Positions 24,016 through 31,936 of a stretch of 64,000 nucleotides of DNA are shown here, in pieces. The notes beneath the pieces were generated by a model that saw only the letters and a program-made list of their open reading frames with translations, was not told the DNA's origin and did no database searches. The translations under genes and the position numbers were made by a program. The stretch's first letter is position 1; each line of letters starts with the position of its first letter. The DNA comes from Streptomyces sp. SAJ15 (GTDB taxonomy: Bacteria > Actinomycetota > Actinomycetes > Streptomycetales > Streptomycetaceae): positions 1-64,000 of the forward strand of contig NZ_NISY01000004.1 in NCBI RefSeq assembly GCF_007595705.1, written 5' to 3'.

Positions 24016-25173
24016 ATGCGTCGGACGGTGTTCAACGAGGACCACGAGGCGTTCCGCGAGACCATACGGGAGTTCATCGCCGCCGAGGTCGTGCCCCGGT
24101 ACGACCAGTGGCGGGAGGCCGGCCAGGCGCCCCGCGACTTCTACAAGAAGCTGGGTGAGCTGGGCGTCTTCGGCATCGAGGTGCCCGAGGAGTACGGCGG
24201 CGCCGGTCAGACCAGCTTCAAGTTCCACGCGGTGATCGCCGAGGAGGTCGCGCGGGCGGGCGTGACCTTCGGCGGCAGCGGGGTGCACACCGCGCTCTGC
24301 CTGCCGTACCTGCTCGCCTACGCCACCGAGGAGCAGAAGCGGCGCTGGCTGCCGCCCTTCGTCTCCGGCGACATGATGACGGCGATCGCCATGACCGAGC
24401 CCGGCACCGGCTCCGACCTGGCGGGCATGCGCACCACCGCCAAGCTCTCCGCGGACGGCCGCCACTACGTCCTCAACGGCGCCAAGACCTTCATCACCGG
24501 CGGCGTCCACGCCGACCGCGTCCTGGTCTGCGCCCGCACCGCACCTCCCACCCCCGAGGACCGTCGCGGCGGCATCTCCATCCTGGTCGTCGACACCACC
24601 AGCGAGGGGTACGCCGTCGGCCGCAAGCTGGAGAAGCTGGGGCTGCACACCTCCGACACCGCCGAACTGTCCTTCACCGACGTGCGGGTGCCGGTCGAGG
24701 ACCTGCTGGGCGAGGAGGGCCGGGCGTTCGAGTACCTCACCCACAACCTGCCGCAGGAGCGGCTCGGCATCGCCTTCGGCGCGTACGCCCAGGCCGCCGC
24801 GGCCGTGGAGTTCGCCAAGGAGTACGTGCGCGACCGCACCGTCTTCGGGCAGCCCGTGGCGTCCTTCCAGAACACCAAGTTCGTGCTGGCCGACTGCAAG
24901 GCCGAGGTGGACGCGATGCAGGCGGTCGTCGACCGGGCGCTGGACGCCCACGACGCCGGGGATCTGACCGCCGCCGACGCCGCCTCGGCGAAGCTGTTCA
25001 CCACCGAACGCGCCGCCGTCGTCATCGACAAGTGCCTCCAACTGCACGGCGGCTACGGCTACATGATGGAGTACCCCATCGCCCGGCTCTACGCGGACAC
25101 CCGCGTCAGCCGCATCTACGGCGGAACCAGCGAGGTCATGCGCTCCATCATCGCCAAGTCCATGGGCCTGTGA
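24016..25173 (+). CDS. Acyl-CoA dehydrogenase
   Basis: FAD-dependent acyl-CoA dehydrogenase of 385 aa, most like the long-chain/FadE branch. Features: the N-terminal helical part, AIAMTEPGTGSDLAGMRTTA and YVLNGAKTFITGGVHADRV in the middle domain, and CLQLHGGYGYMMEYPIARLY plus RIYGGTSEVMR near the end; the Glu of GGYGYMMEY-type motifs is the catalytic base in this branch. GGGGAGG sits 7 bases before ATG 24016, in the second copy of an 18-bp duplication. An AAGCGCTT palindrome at 23945-23952 lies in its promoter region. It follows tetR by 0.1 kb in the same direction and precedes a TesB thioesterase, suggesting an acyl-CoA chain-shortening role. Confidence 0.92.
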   Translation: MRRTVFNEDHEAFRETIREFIAAEVVPRYDQWREAGQAPRDFYKKLGELGVFGIEVPEEYGGAGQTSFKFHAVIAEEVARAGVTFGGSGVHTALCLPYLLAYATEEQKRRWLPPFVSGDMMTAIAMTEPGTGSDLAGMRTTAKLSADGRHYVLNGAKTFITGGVHADRVLVCARTAPPTPEDRRGGISILVVDTTSEGYAVGRKLEKLGLHTSDTAELSFTDVRVPVEDLLGEEGRAFEYLTHNLPQERLGIAFGAYAQAAAAVEFAKEYVRDRTVFGQPVASFQNTKFVLADCKAEVDAMQAVVDRALDAHDAGDLTAADAASAKLFTTERAAVVIDKCLQLHGGYGYMMEYPIARLYADTRVSRIYGGTSEVMRSIIAKSMGL

Positions 25174-25326
25174 CGGGCCCGCGACGCCCGACGAACGACG
25201 CACCGGTCACACCACCCACCACGCCTGCCCCGCCCGCCCCGCCCGCCGGAGCCGACGCGCTCCACGGGCACGCCGCGCGGACACTCCCAGGCACTCCGAC
25301 GCACTCCGGACGAACGAAGCGCCCAG

Positions 25327-26217
25327 ATGAACGAAGCACTCCAGGATCTGCTCGACCTGCTCGACCTGGAACAGGTCGAGCGGGACATCTTCCGCGGCAC
25401 CAGCCGCCCCTCCCTGGTGGAGCGGGTCTTCGGCGGCCAGGTCGCGGCCCAGGCGCTGGTCGCCGCGGGCCGCACCGTCCCCGAGGACCGCACGCCGCAC
25501 TCGCTGCACTCGTACTTCCTGCGCCCCGGCGACCCCGGCGCGCCGATCGTCTACACGGTCGACCGCATCCGCGACGGCTACTCCTTCACCACCCGCCGGG
25601 TGGTGGCCGTGCAGCACGGCAAGGCGATCTTCCACCTCTCGGCCTCCTTCCAGCGCGCCGAGGAGGGGCTGGAGCACCAGGAGCCGATGCCGGCCGCCCC
25701 GGACCCGCTGACGCTCCCCACCGCGGAGGAGCTGCTGCCGCGGTACGCGCACCTCTTCGGCGACCCGGTGGTCAGCCGGCGCATGCTGGAGGCGCGGGCC
25801 GCCGTCGATGTGCGCTACGTGGACGCCCCGCCGTACGGCACCATCGGCGAACCGCGCGAGCCGAGGTCACAGGTGTGGTTCCGCACCAACGGCAAACTGG
25901 ACGGCGAACAGGACCGTCCACTGCTGCACATCTGTCTGGCGACCTACGTCTCGGACATGACCCTGCTGGACTCGGTGCTGCTCGCGCACGGTCGCGGCGG
26001 CTGGGCCGTCGGCGACGTGGTCGGCGCCAGCCTGGACCACGCCATGTGGTTCCACCGCCCCTTCCGCGCGGACGAGTGGCTCCTCTACGACCAGGAGAGC
26101 CCGACCACGGCGGGCGGGCGGGGACTGGCCAAGGGCCGGATCTTCACCGCGGACGGTCGGCTCGCCGTGTCGGTGATCCAGGAGGGTCTGGTGCGGGTCC
26201 CGCGCGGGCGAGAGTGA
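25327..26217 (+). CDS. tesB: Acyl-CoA thioesterase II (TesB)
   Basis: Hydrolyses acyl-CoA to free acid and CoA. The 296-aa protein is a double hotdog: N-half with RPSLVERVFGGQVAAQALVAAGRTV and the HSYFLRPGDP substrate strip, C-half with LATYVSDMTLLDSVLLAHG and SLDHAMWFHRPFRADEWLLY. The catalytic Asp is the D of YVSDMTLL; the partner Thr/Gln residues lie in the C-terminal SPTTAGGRGLAKGRIF strand. Length and order are normal for the family. It lies 153 bp after the acyl-CoA dehydrogenase in the same direction. No strong ribosome site is seen before ATG 25327. Confidence 0.93.
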   Translation: MNEALQDLLDLLDLEQVERDIFRGTSRPSLVERVFGGQVAAQALVAAGRTVPEDRTPHSLHSYFLRPGDPGAPIVYTVDRIRDGYSFTTRRVVAVQHGKAIFHLSASFQRAEEGLEHQEPMPAAPDPLTLPTAEELLPRYAHLFGDPVVSRRMLEARAAVDVRYVDAPPYGTIGEPREPRSQVWFRTNGKLDGEQDRPLLHICLATYVSDMTLLDSVLLAHGRGGWAVGDVVGASLDHAMWFHRPFRADEWLLYDQESPTTAGGRGLAKGRIFTADGRLAVSVIQEGLVRVPRGRE

Positions 26218-26551
26218 ACCGGGTGGCCCGGCGGCGCGACGCCGCGGTGGAGGGGCGGTCCGGCGCCACGGTGGACCGTGGCGCGGATGATCTGACGGCT
26301 CGGCGGCTCGGCGCCGCGGTGGACTGGCGGCGGCACCCGCCCCGAGGCCGTGGGGCTGGAGGGCGGGACCGCCGGGTGGCCGGCCGGAGCTGGGGTGCGG
26401 ACGCGCCCCTGGCCGCTGTGGGATGGCGGGGCGCCGTGAGGCCGCGGGTGGTGCCGGCGCGAGGTCGCGCCCGGGCACCGGAGATCGCGTGGGCCGGTCC
26501 CCGCCCCACGGAGCGATGGCGCGGCCCTCGGTCAGTAGGCGTCGGTAGGCG
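26218..26551. other. Intergenic region between tesB and phosphatase
   Basis: No gene seen; ORFs here are GC-skew artefacts. The motif gcggcgcgacgccgcggtgga-like appears twice (near 26228 and 26310, about 80 bp apart) with differences. Three 10-bp tandem repeats straddle the right end (26531-26560). Confidence 0.55.
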
Positions 26552-26560
26552 TCAGTAGGC
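26531..26560. repeat. Three 10-bp tandem repeats over a stop codon
   Basis: gtcagtaggc, gtcggtaggc and gtcagtaggc follow one another without gaps. The stop codon of the minus-strand phosphatase (complement of 26552-26554) lies in the right-most unit. Confidence 0.85.
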
Positions 26561-27388
26561 CGGGGAGAGGCCCGCGGCGTCCAGCAGATAGGCGGTCATC
26601 GGGTCGTAGAAGCGCGGGTTGACGACGTGGTCGTCGAGCGGGACCACCACGGCCAGCGCGCCCTCCGCCTCGCCGATGAACAGCGCCGGGTCGTTGCAGT
26701 CCGCGTACCCGACCGCGTCGATGCCGCGCTGCCCCGCGCACCCCGTCCAGCCGTGGTCGGCCACCACCAGGTCCGGCAGCGGCCGCCCCTCGCGCGCCAG
26801 CCCGTCCAGGATCGCCGCCATGGGTGCGGGGGAGTGGGTGTGCCACAGCGTCGCGCCGCGCTCCAGCACCGCGACGTCGGCGAACTGGAAGACGAATCCC
26901 TCGTCGGCCTGGAGCCCGCCGGGGATCTCCATGATCTCGCAGCCCGCGGCCCGCAGCGCGGCGGCGGTCGCGCGGTGCACGTCCAGCAGCCCGCCCGGGT
27001 GGCCGGTGGCGAACAGCACCCGCTCGCCCGCCTCGGCCGCCTTGCGCAGCACCGCCGCCATCCGGTCCAGGGCACCGACGGTCAGCTCCGGGTCGATGGT
27101 GTCCTGGCCCACCCGGTGCTCCGGGTCGTCGATCACCCCACACCGCTCCGCCATGACCGCGAGGACGTCCTGCTCGTCCGTCCAGCGGTCGCCCAGCTCC
27201 AGACCCAGCCAGTAGTGGCGGTCGCCGTTGGCGAGGCTGCGGTAGTGAGACAGGTTGTTGCCGCGCGGAGTGGCGACGTTGCCGGCGATGCGGGTGGCCA
27301 CCAGGTGGTCGATCAGTTCGGCGCGGCTGGGCACGGAGCTGGCTATTCGGGGGTACGGGGGTCGTCCCCCGGAAGAAGGCAGCGGCAT
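26552..27388 (-). CDS. Putative phosphatase (actinobacterial family)
   Basis: A 278-aa cytosolic protein. I recall near-identical streptomycete proteins annotated only as phosphatase, with a Pfam family of that name and little experimental support. Conserved-looking segments are [20 protein letters not shown] near residue 45, [17 protein letters not shown] near 120, [14 protein letters not shown], and [14 protein letters not shown] near 205; the His and Asp residues could bind metal. ATG 27388 was chosen; the ribosome site is GGAGGAC, slightly far at 12 bases. It is divergent from the ureohydrolase gene, a pairing I recall from S. coelicolor (SCO2771/SCO2770). Substrate unknown. Confidence 0.75.
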   Translation of the reverse strand: MPLPSSGGRPPYPRIASSVPSRAELIDHLVATRIAGNVATPRGNNLSHYRSLANGDRHYWLGLELGDRWTDEQDVLAVMAERCGVIDDPEHRVGQDTIDPELTVGALDRMAAVLRKAAEAGERVLFATGHPGGLLDVHRATAAALRAAGCEIMEIPGGLQADEGFVFQFADVAVLERGATLWHTHSPAPMAAILDGLAREGRPLPDLVVADHGWTGCAGQRGIDAVGYADCNDPALFIGEAEGALAVVVPLDDHVVNPRFYDPMTAYLLDAAGLSPAY

Positions 27389-27539
27389 GCCGCCTATTGT
27401 CCTCCTTGGAGCTTGCACATGGACGTGGTGTCCAAATAGCCGGGCTTGGCCCTCGGGAACGTACATGTGCGGAATCCGCGGCGCTGCCTACTCTCGAATC
27501 ACAGCCCCCGAAACCCCACCGCCGAGAGGCAGTAGTCGC

Positions 27540-28520
27540 ATGTCCACCAACGCCCGCCAGCCCGGCCCCGTCGGCCCGGTCGACTCCTCTCGCATTCCGC
27601 GCTACGCGGGGCCCGCGACCTTCGCCCGGCTGCCGCGCATCGACGAGGTCGGCGGCACCGCCGACGTCGCCGTGGTCGGCGTGCCGTTCGACACCGGCGT
27701 CTCCTACCGCCCCGGCGCCCGCTTCGGCGGCAACGCCATCCGTGAGGCCTCGCGCCTGCTGCGCCCGTACAACCCGGCCCAGGACGCGTCCCCCTTCGCG
27801 CTGGCGCAGGTCGCCGACGCCGGTGACATCGCCGCGAACCCGTTCAACATCAACGAGGCCGTGGAGACCATCGAGGGCGCCACCGACGAGCTGCTGTCCT
27901 CCGGTGCCCGACTGATGACGCTGGGCGGCGACCACACCATCGCGCTGCCGATCCTGCGTTCCGTGGCCCGTAAGCACGGTCCCGTCGCGCTGCTGCACTT
28001 CGACGCGCACCTGGACACCTGGGACACCTACTTCGGCGCCGAGTACACCCACGGCACCCCGTTCCGGCGCGCGGTCGAGGAGGGCATCCTCGACACCTCC
28101 GCGCTCTCCCACGTCGGCACCCGCGGCCCGCTCTACGGCAAGCAGGACCTGGACGACGACGAGAAGATGGGCTTCGGCATCGTCACCTCGGCCGACGTGA
28201 TGCGGCGCGGCGTGGACGAGGTGGCCGACCAGCTGCGCCAGCGCATCGGCGACCGGCCGCTGTACATCTCCATCGACATCGACGTGCTCGACCCGGCGCA
28301 CGCGCCCGGCACCGGTACCCCGGAGGCGGGCGGTCTGACCTCCCGCGAGCTGCTGGAGATCCTGCGCGGCCTGTCCTCCTGCAACCTGGTCTCGGCCGAC
28401 GTGGTCGAGGTCGCCCCGGCGTACGACCACGCCGAGATCACCTCCGTCGCCGCGTCCCACACGGCGTACGAGCTGACCACGATCATGTCGCGGCAGATCG
28501 CCGCCGCGCGGGAGGCGTGA
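27540..28520 (+). CDS. speB: Agmatinase-family ureohydrolase
   Basis: A manganese enzyme of 326 aa that releases urea from a guanidino compound, either agmatine (giving putrescine) or guanidinobutyrate. The binuclear Mn ligands are all present: GGDHTI near residue 125, DAHLDTWD near 150, and [19 protein letters not shown] near 250. The substrate loop [14 protein letters not shown] is the type shared by agmatinase and guanidinobutyrase, so sequence alone does not separate them. ATG 27540 follows GAGAGGCAG at about 9 bases; in-frame sequence further upstream is spacer. Streptomycetes generally break arginine through guanidinobutyrate, so that role should be kept open. Confidence 0.9.
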   Translation: MSTNARQPGPVGPVDSSRIPRYAGPATFARLPRIDEVGGTADVAVVGVPFDTGVSYRPGARFGGNAIREASRLLRPYNPAQDASPFALAQVADAGDIAANPFNINEAVETIEGATDELLSSGARLMTLGGDHTIALPILRSVARKHGPVALLHFDAHLDTWDTYFGAEYTHGTPFRRAVEEGILDTSALSHVGTRGPLYGKQDLDDDEKMGFGIVTSADVMRRGVDEVADQLRQRIGDRPLYISIDIDVLDPAHAPGTGTPEAGGLTSRELLEILRGLSSCNLVSADVVEVAPAYDHAEITSVAASHTAYELTTIMSRQIAAAREA

Positions 28521-28577
28521 CGCTCCGCGCGGTGCGCCGACAGCGCGGCGCGCCGAGTGAGGAGGCGCGCTGACAGG

Positions 28578-28615
28578 AGGCGCGGCGGTGGCCCTTGAGG
28601 GTCACCGCCGCGCCT
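28578..28615 (+). terminator. Hairpin terminator after speB
   Basis: AGGCGCGGCGGTG at 28578-28590 pairs perfectly with 28603-28615; three more inner pairs and a G-U leave a loop of four bases (ttga). It lies 57 bp past the stop. Confidence 0.85.
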
Positions 28616-28685
28616 CGCGCCTTTTCCGGGCTCCGGGCTCTGGGTTCCGGGCTCCGGGCTCCGGTCACCCGGTTCCGCCGGACTC

Positions 28686-28714
28686 TTGGACGGACCGTCT
28701 GCCCTCTGTACAGT
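28686..28714 (+). promoter_or_regulatory. Sigma-70-type promoter for a leaderless transcript
   Basis: TTGGAC (28686-28691), 17-bp spacer, TACAGT (28709-28714). The expected start point, 28721-28722, coincides with GTG 28722. This is the best-looking housekeeping promoter in the window. Confidence 0.7.
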
Positions 28715-28721
28715 TGATCCA

Positions 28722-29462
28722 GTGAGCACCGTGGGAGCATCAGTGAACGCGGAGGCGGACGCCGTCATCGCCGCGCTGCGACCGGTCGCGGAGGGGCTCG
28801 CCGCCACCTTCGGTCGGTCCTGCGAGGTCGTGGTGCACGACTTCCGCACGCCGGAGAACTCGGTGGTCGTCATCGCCGGCGACCTCACGGGGCGCGCCGT
28901 CGGCGGCTCCATGAGCGCCATCGGGATGGACCTGCTGCGCCAGGGCGACGCGGCCCCCGACCGGCTCAACTACGTCACCAGGACCCCGGCCGGCCGGATG
29001 CTGAAGTCCTCCACGGTCGTGCTGCGCACCAGCGACGGCACGGCCTTCGGGGCGTTCTGCGTCAACCTCGACATCACCGCGCTGACCCAGGTCCATGATC
29101 TGGTCGGCGATCTGGTGGGCGTGGTCCCCGGCGCGGCGGGGCAGCGGGCCCCGGGGTCCGCCGCCGTGGTGCCGACGACCACCTTCAGCAACGACGTGGA
29201 CGACGTCGTCGACGCCGCGGTGGACGGTCTCCAGCTCGCGCACGGCAAGCAGTGGGCCCAGCTGGACCGGGCCGAGCGGGCGGAGCTGTTCGCCCGGCTG
29301 GACGCGACGGGCGTCTTCGCGGTGCGCCGGGCGGTGCCCCGGGTGGCCGCCCGACTGGGCATCTCACGGGCCTCGGCCTACGCGTACCTGTCCGACGCGC
29401 GGAAGCGCACGGCGGACAAGGGGCGCGCTCCAGGGACTTCAGCGAAAGGCGGTTCCGCATGA
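28722..29462 (+). CDS. YheO-like PAS / HTH regulator
   Basis: A 246-aa transcription factor with an N-terminal YheO-like PAS domain (about 10-135; CEVVVHDFRTPENSVVVIAG, FGAFCVNLDITAL) and a C-terminal HTH_22 helix-turn-helix (about 185-235; RAVPRVAARLGISRASAYAYL). GTG 28722 is chosen because it coincides with the start point of a clear promoter; GTG 28743, after GGGAG, is the alternative. Its last codons overlap the next gene by four bases (ATGA), so it is cotranslated with the PLP ammonia-lyase and most likely senses an amino acid handled by that enzyme. This regulator family commonly sits beside amino-acid dehydratase or deaminase genes. Confidence 0.85.
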   Translation: MSTVGASVNAEADAVIAALRPVAEGLAATFGRSCEVVVHDFRTPENSVVVIAGDLTGRAVGGSMSAIGMDLLRQGDAAPDRLNYVTRTPAGRMLKSSTVVLRTSDGTAFGAFCVNLDITALTQVHDLVGDLVGVVPGAAGQRAPGSAAVVPTTTFSNDVDDVVDAAVDGLQLAHGKQWAQLDRAERAELFARLDATGVFAVRRAVPRVAARLGISRASAYAYLSDARKRTADKGRAPGTSAKGGSA

Positions 29463-30478
29463 CGACCATTCAGCCGGCCACGCCGTCGGGGGCCCGGTCG
29501 ACCACCGGCGAGCGCGCCGCGCCGGTCACGCTCGACGACGTCCGCGCGGCCGCGGCCAGGATCGCGGGGATCGCGCACCGCACCCCGGTGCTGACGTCCC
29601 GGACGCTGAACCGGCGGGTCGGCGCGGAGGTGTTCCTCAAGTGTGAGAACTTCCAGCGGGTCGGCGCGTTCAAGTTCCGAGGCGCCTACAACACGATCGC
29701 CCAGCTGTCCGCGGAGGAGCTCCGGCGCGGCGTCGCCGCCTACTCGTCCGGGAACCACGCCCAGGCGGTGGCCCTGGCCGCCCGGCTCCTCGGCGCCCCC
29801 GCCGTGATCCTGATGCCCGAGGACGCGCCGGAGTCCAAGCGCGCCGCGACCCTCGGGTACGGCGCGGAGGTGGTGACGTACGACCGCTACACCGGCGACC
29901 GGGAGGCGATCGGCCGCAAGCTGGCGGAGGACCGCGGGCTCACGCTGGTCCCGCCGTACGAGCATCCGCAGATCATCGCCGGCCAGGGCACCGTGGGCCT
30001 GGAGCTGATCGAGGAGGTCGGCGCCCTGAACGCGCTGGTGACCCCGGTCGGTGGGGGCGGCCTGATGGCGGGCTGCGCCACCGCCGTACGGGGCATCGAC
30101 CCCGCCGTCCGCACGATCGGCGTGGAACCGGCGGCGGGCGACGACTACAAGCGCTCCCTGGAGGCCGGTCACCGGGTGCGCGTTCCGGTGCCGCACACCA
30201 TCGCCGACGGACAGGCCCTGGAGACCCCGGGGGAGCTGACCTTCTCCATCAACCGGCGGCTGCTGGACGAGGTGGTGCTCGTGAGCGACGACGAGATCCG
30301 CGAGGCCATGGCCTTCGCCTTCACCCATCTGAAGATCGTCGTCGAGCCGAGCGGCGCCACGGGCCTCGCCGCCCTCCTCGCGGGGCGGGTCGCGTCGGTC
30401 CCCGAGCGGGTAGGGGTCGTGATCTCCGGCGGGAACGTGGACCCGGGGCGCTTCGCCTCGCTGGTCGGGGCGGGCTGA
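29459..30478 (+). CDS. PLP-dependent threonine/serine dehydratase-like ammonia-lyase
   Basis: A fold-type II PLP enzyme of 339 aa. The Schiff-base lysine is in GAFKFRGA near residue 70, the substrate Ser/Asn loop is YSSGNHAQAVA near 98, and the phosphate loop is GGGGLMAG near 195; IVVEPSGATGLAAL and VVISGGNVD close the fold. There is no C-terminal regulatory ACT domain, so it is the catabolic/serine-racemase-like class rather than biosynthetic IlvA. Possible substrates are L-threonine, serine or threo-3-hydroxyaspartate. ATG 29459 overlaps the regulator stop (ATGA); AAAGGCGG is 7 bases upstream. A two-gene self-regulated unit. Confidence 0.9.
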   Translation: MTTIQPATPSGARSTTGERAAPVTLDDVRAAAARIAGIAHRTPVLTSRTLNRRVGAEVFLKCENFQRVGAFKFRGAYNTIAQLSAEELRRGVAAYSSGNHAQAVALAARLLGAPAVILMPEDAPESKRAATLGYGAEVVTYDRYTGDREAIGRKLAEDRGLTLVPPYEHPQIIAGQGTVGLELIEEVGALNALVTPVGGGGLMAGCATAVRGIDPAVRTIGVEPAAGDDYKRSLEAGHRVRVPVPHTIADGQALETPGELTFSINRRLLDEVVLVSDDEIREAMAFAFTHLKIVVEPSGATGLAALLAGRVASVPERVGVVISGGNVDPGRFASLVGAG

Positions 30479-30520
30479 CGACCCGGTGCCGCCCGCGCGG
30501 GAGCGCGCTGGGCGGGCCGC

Positions 30521-31288
30521 CTAGGGGAGCGTGAGGACGCGCGGGCCGTCGTCGGTGATGGCGACGGTGTGTTCGCTGTGGGCGGCGCGGCCGCGGTCGG
30601 CGGTGCGGAGGGTCCAGCCGTCGGGGTCGGTGAGGTAGGCGTCGGAGCCGCCGGCGAGGAACATGGGCTCGATCGCGATCACCATGCCGTGGCGGAGGGG
30701 GAGGCCCCGGCCCGGTCGGCCCTCGTTGGGGACCGGGGGGTCCTCGTGCATGCGCCGGCCGATCCCATGTCCCCCGAAGTCGGCGGGGATGCCGTAACCG
30801 GCGGCGCGGCCCACGCTGCCGATGGCGTGTCCGATGTCGCCCATCCGGGCCCCGACCACGGCCGCCGCGATGCCGGCCTCCAGGGCACGCCGGGTGGTCT
30901 CGACGAGTCGCTGGTCGTCGGGGCGCGGGGTGCCGACCGTGAAGCTCACCGCCGCGTCGCCGGCCCAGCCGTCCAGCATCGCCCCGCAGTCCACGCTGAG
31001 CAGATCGCCGTCGCGCAGCCGGTAGCCGTCGGGGATGCCGTGCACGATCGCGTCGTTGACCGAGGCGCAGATCACGGCGGGGAAGGGGGTGGGGGCGAAG
31101 TGCGGCCGGTAGCCGAGGAACGGGGAGCTCGCCCCCGCCGCGCGGAGCACCTCGCGCGCCGTCTCGTCCAGCTCCCGCAAGGACACGCCGACGGCGGCCA
31201 CCGCGCGCACCGCCTCCAGCGCCTTGGCCACCACCCGGCCGGCCTCGCGCATGGCCTCCAACGCCGCGTCGGTCTTGATCTCCACCAT
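30521..31288 (-). CDS. map: Type I methionine aminopeptidase
   Basis: Removes the initiator methionine. The 255-aa protein has all five metal ligands: two Asp in SVDCGAMLDGWAGDAA near residue 100, His in GGHGIGRRMHEDP near 172, Glu in MVIAIEPM near 206, and Glu in AAHSEHTVAIT near 238. It is not in the ribosomal protein operon where the main map gene normally lies, so it is probably an extra copy. It faces a small XRE regulator gene across 93 bp that contain a palindrome; the pairing suggests regulation by that protein. AAGGGACGG lies about 7 bases before ATG 31288. Confidence 0.93.
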   Translation of the reverse strand: MVEIKTDAALEAMREAGRVVAKALEAVRAVAAVGVSLRELDETAREVLRAAGASSPFLGYRPHFAPTPFPAVICASVNDAIVHGIPDGYRLRDGDLLSVDCGAMLDGWAGDAAVSFTVGTPRPDDQRLVETTRRALEAGIAAAVVGARMGDIGHAIGSVGRAAGYGIPADFGGHGIGRRMHEDPPVPNEGRPGRGLPLRHGMVIAIEPMFLAGGSDAYLTDPDGWTLRTADRGRAAHSEHTVAITDDGPRVLTLP

Positions 31289-31356
31289 GGCCAGCCGTCC
31301 CTTCGCTCAGGGAGACCCGATGCCGACGGGGTGCCGACGGGGCGGGGTCCCAATTC

Positions 31357-31374
31357 TTATACCGGTATTAGTAT
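31357..31374 (+). promoter_or_regulatory. Palindrome and -10 box between map and the XRE regulator
   Basis: ATACCGGTAT (31359-31368) is a perfect palindrome, nearly extended to 14 bp. TAGTAT (31369-31374) follows immediately and ends 7 bases before ATG 31382, so the XRE gene is probably leaderless and its promoter is covered by the palindrome, as for an autorepressor. Confidence 0.6.
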
Positions 31375-31381
31375 CACGGTC

Positions 31382-31669
31382 ATGGTGCGCACCCCTCTCA
31401 CCGCCCTCGAACGCGAACGCGGCCGTTGTCTCGGCGCCCTGCTACGGCAGGCGCGCGGCGAACGCAGCATGGCCGAGGTCGCCGCGCGGGCGGGCATCTC
31501 CGCCGAGACCCTCCGGAAGATCGAAACCGGCCGGGCGCCGACCCCCGCCTTCTTCACCGTCGTGGCGCTGGCCTCCGCGCTGGGGCTGGGGTTGGACGAG
31601 CTGTCGACGCGGTGCGCGGAAGCCGCCGACGAGGCCGCCGCCGCCGCGGAGGACAGCGCGGCCGCCTGA
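31382..31669 (+). CDS. Small XRE-family DNA-binding protein
   Basis: A 95-aa protein made of little more than a Cro/CI-type helix-turn-helix (about residues 12-72): LGALLRQARGERSMAEVAARAG, then ISAETLRKIETGRAPTP and FFTVVALASALGLGLDELS. The tail is Ala/Glu-rich and probably disordered. ATG 31382 has no ribosome site but a -10 box at the right distance for a leaderless mRNA. It is divergent from map; the palindrome between them is a likely target. Confidence 0.85.
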   Translation: MVRTPLTALERERGRCLGALLRQARGERSMAEVAARAGISAETLRKIETGRAPTPAFFTVVALASALGLGLDELSTRCAEAADEAAAAAEDSAAA

Positions 31670-31936
31670 CCGACGCCGCCCGTTTCCGGACCGCGCCCCG
31701 CGCGGGGCGCGGCTTCACCGCGGGTGTCGGCAACACCGTCCGGCTGTACCTCGCCGATCCGCGCCGCGCCGGCGACGTCGGCGGCGTCAGGCCCTGACCC
31801 GATCACGCCCTGATCGGATTCGGTCGGGCGACGCTCGGTGACGATCCGCGACGATTTCTTTGTTGCGTAAGGATGAAATCCGCACGCCTGTGCGTTGCAG
31901 CCTTCCGATAGGGCGGAAAGATCCGGGAGGTCGTGG

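Noticed and set aside
24000..31000. Biosynthetic gene cluster
   Set aside because: Acyl-CoA dehydrogenases, a thioesterase and a PLP enzyme are present, but no PKS, NRPS, terpene or RiPP core gene; the context is primary catabolism.
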